The position numbers and the translations under genes are program-made. Positions 10,890 through 21,900 of a DNA stretch of 64,000 bases are shown here, one piece after another. How positions within the stretch are numbered: the stretch's first letter is position 1; each line of letters opens with the position of its first letter. The notes under the pieces were generated by a model. That model was given only the letters and a program-made list of their open reading frames with translations. It did no database searches and was not told the DNA's origin. The DNA is from Lyophyllum atratum (Eukaryota; Basidiomycota; Agaricomycetes; Agaricales; Lyophyllaceae). Where the stretch lies: the NCBI GenBank assembly GCA_014905825.1, contig JACGCN010000056.1, positions 62,001 through 126,000 on the forward strand. The letters run 5' to 3'.

Positions 10890-13800
10890 ATGTCGTTGAC
10901 ACCTGCCATCCAGCATGTTAGGGTCAACAACCCAAATTTTGCAGCCTATCCATGGACCACCAATGATATATGCCGCGTCAACGACCTGCCTGCTCTACTC
11001 GGTCGTGACTCGCCAACTTATGTGTGTCTTTTACTCCCTTTTTCTCATAGTTTGCCCTGCTTTCTTAGCTTGATTTGCAGGTCCTGGCGTCCAAGCTCAT
11101 GGAACTGGAGATGAAAAATACACCCGTGATCAAAGAGGACCAATACTCGCTTTTCGTAGAGCAGATGCATGGTCGGCCGGTTACATGCGCTACTGCAGGT
11201 CAGGCCATGGAAAGTCTCTACGCGACCTTGATGGCATACCGCCTGATTGATCTGGATCTGTCCACTCGTGGGTCTCATCCTCGAATTCTCAGCTCCAGTC
11301 CTTCCCTTCCGCTGGTCACCAAACGTACAAAAGTGGTGCGTAATTAGCTCCCCTTCCTTTTTAGTCTTCTTTTCTTTTTGTTTTTGTTTTTTGTGTACTA
11401 TTCCGCTAAAAAATCCTCCTGCAAAGCCGTTCGAAGACTTGAACGATTTAAAGAAAATTATTGGTCGCTCGAATAAAGATCTGCAGCATCGTGACAAGGA
11501 ATTAGTAAAAAGGAAAAACCCACTGGATCCAACCCCTTCATCTTCCGCGCTGTCGAGCAGCAATCCTCTTATGTCGTTGTATACCCATTTTGCAAAAAGC
11601 GTGCAAAGGCATAGATTGACCAACACCATTATCAACCTTTCTGCGGCGGCCCTTCACTTGGCATATCTTCTCAGAGGCAATGTCTACTTGCCGACAGAAA
11701 CGTCGGAAATAGAGGAATTCTTGATATCTTCAAGGTAATTTGCTCACCTAGTATTGAGATTGACTGTTATATGTTCTAATATTGTCTTTTCATTGGTACT
11801 TCCAGTGACGACCGTGAGCAAATGGACCGAATTCGCACGGAGTATGGTACTGCGTCGCAGGGCTGTGTTCCCGTCATGCAGAGGACTTTATTTTTGGCGC
11901 TTACAGTGTCTCCTGTAATGCTGCTGATGCCTCGATCGTATGAGCAGTTTGCTGGAAAAGCTGCCCTTCTAGAAACGTGGTCGCAATTTGGATCTATTGT
12001 ACGACCATCTTCTATCGTCTCGGCTGATACCGCTGTTTGGAAGGTTTTATTTTCCGCTACGAAGGGCGGTGACATACTAGCGGACCTGAAAGTAGCTTTG
12101 TCAGAATTGGAGCCTGCCTTGGGTCCTCACTCTTCACCCTGGTTCGCAGTCACCCCCCATAAGCCGGTGCCGCACGCTTCTACATCCCAAACCTCGATGG
12201 TGGTTGAGTTGGAGTCTGAAAGTGATGATGGTCCAGATGTTGGTATTGGACCGTCTGACGAGTCACATTATTCCGCACTTGGAACCAAGCCTGTTTCGTC
12301 CCAAACAGTCAGTGTACAAACCTCGGCTCTGACCTCCTCTCCGGCAAATATCACTCCGACCAATGATTCTGCCATCGATCCTCCTTCATGCGACCAGGCG
12401 CTTATACCACCTCTACTTCGGGGCTCCGAAGGGTCTCAGGAGTTTCAAGATCCGGTCACCGTTCCTGACGGCTTTACGACCCCTCGTCTTGCGGGCTCGG
12501 ATCCCGATGGTCATATGATGTCTGACCGTACTGACCTTCAATCTCCTGCCCCTTCACCACATTCGGCTTCCGAACCGCTTACTGCTATTGCTCAGCATGA
12601 ATTGCGCGGTGTATCTCCTAATTCGCCGCTTCATGTGGACAACACTACAGTTGTCACCGTTTCCGGTGGTGGACCTCCTCCTACGCCTGCGAGCCAATCT
12701 CGTGACGCAGATACAGGATGTATTGATCCGGCCGATCTTCAAACTCGGTCTCCGTCTCCAGTAATGGCGCCCAAAGCCCCCCTGAAGTTCGAAAGGCCCG
12801 TTACTCGCAGTTCCGCCGCAAATAATCCCAGCGTTACCAAACCTCCTTCTTCTTCCGGTCAAAAGAAGACACTCAAACGCCCGACAACGACCAGCACTCC
12901 CAAAATGCCTTCTCAGTCTGGTCGAAAGAACTCCCGCAAACGCCCGACAAAAAAAGTAAAAAAGGAAGCCACCACCACAGTCCCGGATGTACCTGGAGAG
13001 CCTATATTTATTGACCTGACGCTAGAGGGCTCCGTGCGCTTTACCTTTCGTTAATCTTCGATACTACTAATTCATTTGCTTCCTGGTTTTCAAGGACAAT
13101 GATCTACCTGATCCGCCGATTGAAGTTAATTCGGAAACCGGCTTCGTTACTGGTGCACTTGACGTTACATATCCTCTAGCAGGTTCAGGAGTGCCCTACA
13201 CTTGGAAGCCACGGTTTCACGTAGGTCCTAGTGTCCTCAATATTGGCCCTCGTTTTCATATCTTCCGCTAATATCCTTGCTTCTAGTTCGGTACCGAACT
13301 CGAGTGGTTCTACAAGTTAGACTCTGCTGTCCAGCGCAGTGCCTCTCGACCGGCTCCTATCAAGCATCTCACGCACTCTGAGTACTCGGCGCTCGCACCA
13401 TCAACGCTATTGGACATGTTGAAGACATATGCCTGCATCTTGGTTGTAGACGAGCCACACACTGACGTAGGTTTCACTCGGGATGTGTTCAATAATTTTT
13501 GTAGGCTGGATGAGGCGACAACCATACAGGGTGCCGATTTCAATTACCGCTAACCTTCATCGCATCTAACGCTGATTTTCAGACTTTTCCGTTCCTGATG
13601 GCCCGACGTATCGCAAGGGAAGCGTTTTAGACCTATTGGAGGCTTCTCGTTTGCCGAATCCGCCGGCTCTCAGCGCACTGCATCTCCCATCTGCGTATGA
13701 CATGTATCCGAACCTCCCATTCTCTAGCGACTGGGCGGTGTGGCAACAGGTGCAGGGAGAAGCCTACTGCCGCTTTACTGACCTTTATCCCATCCCACAT

Positions 13801-15310
13801 CTTCGTTGGGGCATTGCATCCACAGGGTCCGCTTATCATTATTGGCACTATGACGCTAACGGCTTGATGACGTTTATAAAACTCAAATGCGGAAGAAAGT
13901 TATGGTACATCGCCGTTCCCAAAGACGGCGACTTTACCATCTTCATGCAACCTGACATAATGACGAAATTTGAGCTCAACGAGTCCAACCAGGACCTGTG
14001 GGATGTATACGTGGTTGTCCTCCACCCTGGTACGACTCTGTAAGCTCCCATATATTTGTATTATCGTGATATACGGTGTTGATGCCCTTTGAAGCATCAT
14101 GCGACCTACCCTGCCACATTGTGTCGTCACACCGGAACCGTCATTCTGTTCAGGAGGTCATTTCATTGCTGTTTCCACCATCCCGTACACCATCGTCGGG
14201 GCATATAATCACTCAATTGGCGCTAGCAGCTACACAAATACGGACCATTTCAACGCCTCGCACTCTGCTCTCATGAGGCTGCTAGTCTTCTATCAGCTAA
14301 AACTTTTTGCAGATCCTCCTGAGCGTATGTATCTCATCCACCTATACTTGTTTTAACGGCTCACGTGCAGCAGCGAGCCCTCATATGCCAGACCTATCTA
14401 CGTAAGACAATTTCTTGGTCGTCATCTACTTGTGCATCTATTTCGAGATCGTCAGTGCTCTCATCGGGTGGGATTACGCAGACGATGTACGTGGTTTCGA
14501 AGCTTCCATCAAAAACAGGAGCAGGGCCCGCCAGTTACTGTTCCAAGTATTTTCCCGGTACACGTATGTTGGACCCGAAGGATCCCTCACTGGCATGGAC
14601 GCCTTTTATAAGATTTTTTCGGTTTTCCTCGCACATCATGCCCGCTTGCTTGTCCGATACAAGCATCTGGCCGTACAGCGGAAAGTAGAAGGCATTAATG
14701 GAAGGACAACTGTGGCTGATGTTTCGTCGGATGTTTATCGGTGCATTCGTGGAGGACCTGCATGGTTATTTTATTCGGATAGCGCTGCTGTAGATGGACC
14801 GGCGTCTTTCGCTTGGCATGGGCCAGTCTATGATATTCAGCTGAACAGCAAGCAGCAGGAATACGGTGCGCTTGTTGTTTTATGTTCGCTTTGCAGTATT
14901 ATCGCTAATCTTTATGCTCAGTATTTCCTTACGCCTCCGGCTACGTATACGGTGACATCGACATGGCGAGGAGTTTGGGTTTCAAAATTAGCCCTGAAGA
15001 TGTCTCCTTTCTCAGTGCTGATCACGAGCTTAGCGTTGATGGTGACGGTGAAGGCGATGATACAGACGACGATAATGATGGAGATGTAAGTCACCTCGGC
15101 TGTTGTTGTTGTGGGGGCTTATTTTTTGATATCAACAAGCAGGACAACGAATTATCGGATGACGACGGAGAGCATAGCGATGTTGCGAGCGATGGCGAAA
15201 ATTCCGATATGGGTTATCCCGACCGTCGAGTGACGTCACTTAAGCGTGCTCGCAGCACCTCTGGCTCACAGGACGACCTGGCTCCCAAGAAAGCTCGTCA
15301 GGTTCAGTAG
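10890..15310 (+). CDS. JmjC-fold (cupin) domain protein, 1250 aa, 12 exons
   Basis: Exons: 10890-11021, 11081-11335, 11427-11734, 11806-13033, 13095-13220, 13287-13530, 13583-14039, 14095-14324, 14371-14401, 14456-14865, 14922-15085 and 15143-15310. The lengths close in frame. The N-terminal third is helical and is followed by a long Ser/Thr/Pro-rich linker with Lys-rich patches (about residues 240-700). A JmjC-like core follows: HYWHYDANG supplies an HxD iron site (His852, Asp854), then a KLWYIA strand, RPTLPH (His925) and GGHF (His939). JmjC enzymes are Fe(II)/2-oxoglutarate oxygenases, many of them histone demethylases. Whether this one is active, and on which substrate, cannot be told. 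The tail is strongly acidic, then basic (APKKARQ). Its setting beside a Helitron is discussed in the findings. Confidence 0.78.
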
Positions 15311-15978
15311 AATATCCCTGTTCTTTACCGTTGTATGCTGTAAATATGTGAAAGACTGTATCAAGAATTCCAACAATGCTTCTACCGCGTCCAATTGGGG
15401 AATACATTAATATTTGTACTACTTGCACCTATGCATACCCTTCATCTGCGCCAGAATCTATACAGGTATGCCGTGTCATCTATGTCATGACAATCGAATC
15501 CACACTTTTGAAATCGCTCACGCAAAAACATTTTAAGGTTCAAGGTAAAAATGAGTTTCAAGTCAGGATAGGCACACACCCAGAATAAGAGTCTTAAGTG
15601 GGCATTGGTACCAGCTACACCATGCGCCAATATCACACTCTGGCAGTGCTGAACTCACAGCGTCATACCCACAAGACTGTCTGTACCGCTGTTTACGTAA
15701 TGATTTACCATCGTGACTTCATCTGTTCTCACGGATCTGAGCCAACCTTAATGGTCTGTACCTCTGTTTACATAATTGTTACACGTGAGTTTGTTTGGGT
15801 CTCTTATACTCTTCTTTTTCAACCCTCTTCGTTGCGTACCTCCACTATGCTGCTCTCAAGCATGTTCAGAGTTCGGCTCTATGTATTGCTTTCTTGCTGT
15901 CTGTTTTTGATTCATTACGCTTCAGTCCCCCTGCCCGTATTGTGAGTGGAAGTTGTCCGTCTCACTAGCTCTTAACTA
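15311..15978. other. Spacer with two copies of the 23-bp motif; possible short first exon of the Helitron gene
   Basis: Motif copies lie at 15679-15701 and 15754-15776. An ATG at 15848 opens a hydrophobic 32-codon stretch ending at a GTGAGT donor, which would splice in phase to a CTACAG acceptor near 15999. It is a candidate first exon of the following gene, unproven. Confidence 0.4.
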
Positions 15979-18900
15979 ATGTGTTTCCGACTCTACAGAC
16001 AATACGGACAATCTGGGACTACTGCTATCCGATCTGTTAACGGCGTTGGGCTGTGTGATCGCGTTGGGCGGTGCACTGGCTCCCTATCGAACATAGAGCA
16101 CAGCTCTCAACTTATCTTAGAGCGATGCTCTACTAACAACTCGGAGCATTGCTCTTGGGATACTATCCTCCGTCCCGTCCCATCCCATGTCATACATTGC
16201 CTAAATATTGTATTGTCTGGACCTTACGGACCTCCTTGGTCTAATTTCCTGCGTACCCATGTTGGTTGGTCACATATTTTCTCGCAGGACAACTCACCAT
16301 TGGTCCACCTTCCTCACCGCTTACTTGCACTGTTAGTGAATTCGCTCAAGGCATTATCCGCTCTCATGTCAGCTCGCTTACCGGCCCCTCTTCCACGTTG
16401 TTGTTACGATCTTCCTGGCTGCTGGACACGTCTGTTTTGTTTCACAACGATTTGCCCCCCTGCAACGCGCGTTAGACGCCTTTCGATCCAACTGTTGAGG
16501 CCCTTTTTGTTGAGCCATGATTTTCATATGGCTATGCGTCGTCAGCGTGTCCCTGTTCCCAATCATGTTCTTGTACACATGTCTTGTGATGTTGACCTCG
16601 CTTTCCACATCTACAAGTGTGGTTACCTCATGCCTGCATATTGGCCGGACCTTGCAACTGCATATTGTGTACGTACCACCATTCTCACGCTTGCATCGTT
16701 TCTGCAATATACTTCGTCTTCTACTGCTGCCCGTCACATATCCCGTCGTCCTGATGTCGTTGATATATCTGATCCGATAACCCCCGCCCCTAAAGGTCAG
16801 TGGGGCGGTGGTAGATCATTTTCATTTCCTCCTCATGAAATCATACCTTTTATTGATGCGGGGCCTGACAGTTTTGCCGCCGGTACTGTCTTGAAATTTG
16901 TCGCTCACGCGTCTGATACAGGCCTGCTATGCTTTCCGGCAAGTAGTGGCTTCATACACGCCAGAGTCCCTCTCCGTGTGCTGGTTGAGCACATATCGTT
17001 GGAGAATGTACGTAAGATTGCTCGTAGTCATGGAATTGTACTGCCTAGCAAGTTCAACAGTTTGAGCTCCCTTGAAGTTTTCGATGGTCATAGCTGCACA
17101 AAGTGCAGTTTCATATATTCTGTATTTCATGCCGAACCCGGTAAGCTGCCCAAAAACGCATCTCGTCGCGCAGCTGCCCGAGCTCTACGTTCTACCTTGA
17201 ACATTAAAACCCCTTCTAACCGTTCAGAGGGTTCGAGTCTTGTTGATTCTGCAAAACATGGTCAGCCTTCCAAGCGACGTACAAAAGAAATCTCGAGACC
17301 GGATAAGGTTGTTGCCTCGGCTCCCATATTTCCTTCAACCTCCGCATGTTCTACCGTGGTTCTGGAGGACGAGTTGCCTGACCCGTACGACGGATGCGTA
17401 TTCCCTCCCAATCCACTTAGTCCGGAGATAGCGCGAGATGTGATTGACAATTTTTGCAGTGCTAGCAGCTCCGCCGCAATCAGTGAAGCTGGTTGTGCAG
17501 TGTGCGGCCTTCTACATCCACTGTCCACCATGCAGCCACTCGAAGGTCTTCAAGAACTCACAGGCGTCCTTACAGTTCCTAACATGACGCGGGCAGAAAG
17601 ACTGACATCATCTGACCCTATCAAGGACCTTCCAGGTCCTGTGCTAGACTTATCTTGCACCCACGTCTGCTCAAGTTGTCATATAGCACTTGTCAAGGGT
17701 GTCGTTCCAGCTAACTCTCTGGCAAACGGGTTTTGGCTGGGCGACGTACCTGAGGTTTTGAAAGGACTGACATGGATTGAGAAGCTTCTTGTGGCTAAAG
17801 TACGGACATCTCTTTGTTATGCGCATGTATCCAGTTCTGGGTTAAATAAAATGAATGCTCATCTGATCGCTTTTGAGTCACCTGTAACCAAGGTTTATGA
17901 GATGCTCCCTCCACCCCTCTCGGAAATGGACGAAGTTTTAGCCATATTGTTTACAGGACCTTGCCGGCCTACCGAAGACGATTTCAAGCGGACTCCTTTG
18001 TTGGTACGTCGATCCGCTGTTCAAAAGTCTTTGGAATGGTTGCTGCTCAACCACAAAGATTATAAGGATGTTGAGATATCCCACAAGAACCTATCTGAGT
18101 ATCCAGAGCATGAACCCCCTGTTTCTGTCGTTTACCACCCAAGTGTTAAGGAAGCAAGAACTGTTGATCCCGCTGTTCATGACGTAGAAGGCGACAATGG
18201 GGTTATTGATGGCAGCTGCCCTTTTGTTGTACACGGTCTGACTGGTGAAAGTTTGGGTGCAAAGACCAAAGACGAGCTTAAGGGATTGGCATTGCAACAC
18301 TGGCGCACTAACGGTGCTGTGCTGCGGGTGGGACATTCCACACTCCCTAAAAGCTGGTTCAAAAACGACCCGTCATTATATCCTCAGATGTTCCCTTGGC
18401 TGTTTCCATATGGGCTCGGTGGTCTAGGTGCATCTAAGGGTCGTATGTCAATACGTAAACACAAGGGAAACCTGCTACTCTATCATGACAAGCGCTTCCA
18501 GATGGATACTGGCTATCCTTTCGCAGCTTTCAGTCACGAGCAGGTTAAAGCTGCTACCAGTGGTGGATTTCTTGCTGTTGAGCGAAAGAATTTCTCAGAC
18601 ATAGCTGATCGGCTTCTGACTGTAAATCAATCTGTTTTCAGTGATATAGCAACTCGCATGGCCAATGGGGAGGTCCTACGTCCCGATACCGAGGAGGAAA
18701 AAGCTTGCTTCAAAGTAATTGAAGACCTGGACGTCGTTTCTGGTCGTATCGAAGGTTCAACGGTTTCCAAGAAGCACATGAGAAATGAGATATGGTCTCT
18801 TGTTGTCAGTAAAGGTGCCCCGACTTGGTACATCACACTATCACCTGTTGACATTAAGCACCCAATATGCCTTTATTTTGCGGACACGGCCACCGAGTTC

Positions 18901-21900
18901 AAGCCTGAGCTTCGGGTTACTTCAGATAAGGCTTATAGGCTTATTGCAACTAATCCGGTGGCCGGGGCAAGGTTCTTCCATTTCATGATTTCTGCGTTCA
19001 TTAAGCATGTTCTAGGCGTAGGTTCTGACACACCTGGTCTATACGGGGACACTTCTGCTTATTACGGGACAGTCGAGCAGCAAGGCCGTCTGACGCTCCA
19101 TCTACATATTCTTATTTGGTTGATAAGGGCTCTGACACCTGAGGAAGCAAGATCTAAAATCATGGACCCCGATTCTGACTTCCAGAAGGCTCTAGTTCAG
19201 TATTTGGAAGCAGCGTTTACGGGTGATTTTCTTACTGGTACAATTGACGTGGTAAGAGAGCATGTTGCCAATATGGAGAACGCGCCTGAGTACATAGACC
19301 CAACTAGAACCCTTCCTGATCCCCCGCCTCCACCTTGTGCGACTAGCTGCTCTGCCTGTGATAGGTGCTCTGAAGTTGCAGGGTGGTGGTCCAGGTTTAA
19401 GGTCGTGGTGGACGACATTATATTTCGTTCAAATATACATACCTGCTATTCCGTGTATAAGGCGGACGGGACCAAAAAGTTGAACAAGGAGAATAAGGGG
19501 TGCTTGGATAATCCCTGGAAGAGGTGTCGAGCCAGGTTTCCTAGAACATTATATAAACAAACTGAGGTAGACCCTGCGACTGGTGCGCTCAACATGCGTA
19601 AGTCGGAACCTTGGATCAACACCTTCACCGCTGCTGTATCCTATCTGTTTCGTTGCAACACTGACGTTGAGAGTATGCGTTCCGGAACTTCCGTCAAGGC
19701 AGTGCTTCTGTATGTGACCAAGTACATAACCAAGCCTGCGCTTAAAACCAGTACTGCGTTTAGCGCTGTGACCTCCATTTTCAAAAAAAACACAGACCTG
19801 ATAGATGGTCCTCTCCCGCGCAATGAAAAGGCGAGGTCTTTGATGACAAAAATGGCAAATGTGCTGAGCGCAAAATCTGAAATGGGGTCGCCTATGATAT
19901 GCATGTATCTCTTGGGAAACCCTGATCATTATACTGATCACACATTCGTAAATGTGCATTGGCCTAGTTACGTTAGAGAAGCTAAGCGTGCTTGGACTCC
20001 AGAAGAAAGCGCTAACGGGGAGTCGGAATCAGACAAGCTCACGCTCCTGAAGACTCGAGGGCGTGTAGTGGGTTTGACCCAGGTCTTTGATTACATACAT
20101 CGTGGCCCGGAACTGAGTGGCATGTCTCTGTATGAGTGGGTATCAAGGTCTCAGCGCGTGAAGTTGAAAAAAGCCACAACTGCCATGTATAGCACCTCAA
20201 AAAGTAGCTCAGGGACCATTGTTGCTTTCCTCCCGCCCCATCCTCTTGCCGAGACACATGGTTCATACATACACCCCCCACATACTAACAGAGTGCCCAA
20301 CTTCATAGGCGGTACGCTGCCTAGACGTGATCAAGGTGACCGCCAGTATTATTGCTTAACTATGCTCACACTGTTCAGACCGTGGCGTGATGGTCAAGAC
20401 CTAAAATCACCCAACGAGGATTGGGCCGACGCCTTTTCACTTCACTGCTTTACCAAAAGGCAGCTAGAAATCATGAAAAATATGAATATACGTTATGAAT
20501 GTCTTGATGCGCGAGATGACTTCTACGCGCAGCTCAAAAGTGGTGCCATCACCTTTCCCGGCAACGGTATATCAGCCTCCGACATCGACGATATGCAGCA
20601 GCAGGATCAGCTGGAGGCTGAAGAAGGTGATGAGGCCGTTGATTTTGGCATTCAAGATATTGGAGACCTTCCTGGAAAGAATGAGCTGAGGCGCAGGGCT
20701 GAATATGCGAAAATGACTGCTGACATGGCCCGGTTAGGTTGGGATCAACCGTTGATGGACCAAGATTTAGGTGTAGACACCGGTCGTTCGCCACTGACAT
20801 CTTCTCTTCCTGGGCACCATTGGAAGACTGTAATAACTGACCAAAAGAATGCTATCATCAGGGAACGGCAAATAAAGATACCTGGCTCGTCTCTGGAGCC
20901 CTTTTCCAAACCCCAGTCCAATAAGCCAGGAGTAGTGGACATTATTAACCGTGGGTTTCTGGAGGCCAAATTTAAGAGTGAGAAATGGGAACCAGTGGTA
21001 CTGAGTATTTCTGTCGACTTTGGCCTAAATGAAGAGCAATTAAGGGCTTTCAGGATAGTTGCTAATCATGCAGCTTCGTATCTTCCAGAGCAGCTTAAGA
21101 TGTATATGGGAGGAATGGGGGGCACAGGAAAAACCCAAGTGTTAAAAGCTCTCGTGAAGTACTTTGAGGCTAGGTGCGAGTCACACAGGCTAGTGGTTGT
21201 TGCACCCACAGGCACTGCTGCTTCTCTATTGGGTGGGTCCACGTACCACTCAATGTTTGGTATCAACGACATGGGCTCAGTATCTAAGAACCAAATGGCA
21301 AATGTAAAGAGTCGACTTCTTGGAGTTGAGTATGTATTTTTTGATGAGGTATCCATGCTATCTTGCCGGGACATGTATCGGGTGTCTGCACGTTTGGCTA
21401 ATATCACCGGAAATATGCACGTACCGTTTGGAGGAATGAATATGGTCTTTGCGGGGGATTTTGCTCAGCTTCCACCTGTACAGGGACACGAACATGCTGC
21501 ATTGTACAGTCGTACCGTGGGTACAAGGACCACAGATCTGAAGGATCAGGAGGCGGCCATTGGTAAAGCTGTGTGGCATCAGGTCACAACTGTTGTAATC
21601 CTGCGGCAAAATATGAGGCAACGTAGTCAGTCACGGGAGGATGAATTGCTTCGAACCTGTCTTATTAATATGCGATACCGCGCATGCACAGCTCAGGATC
21701 TGAAGTTTTTGGACAGCAGAACAACAAGCAGTAATCCCGAAAGACCATGCATATCAGATGAACGTTTTCGCAACGTGTCCATAATAACTGCTCATAATAT
21801 AGAAAAGGACGCAATAAACATACTAGGAGGTGCGAGGTTTGCTCGTGAAAGTTGTCAGGAACTAGTCAATTTCTATAGTGAGGACACACTTGCACCTAAG

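Noticed and set aside
13467..13503. Possible intron GTAGGT...TTGTAG inside the JmjC gene
   Set aside because: It is only 37 bp and its removal creates a stop, while reading through stays in frame.
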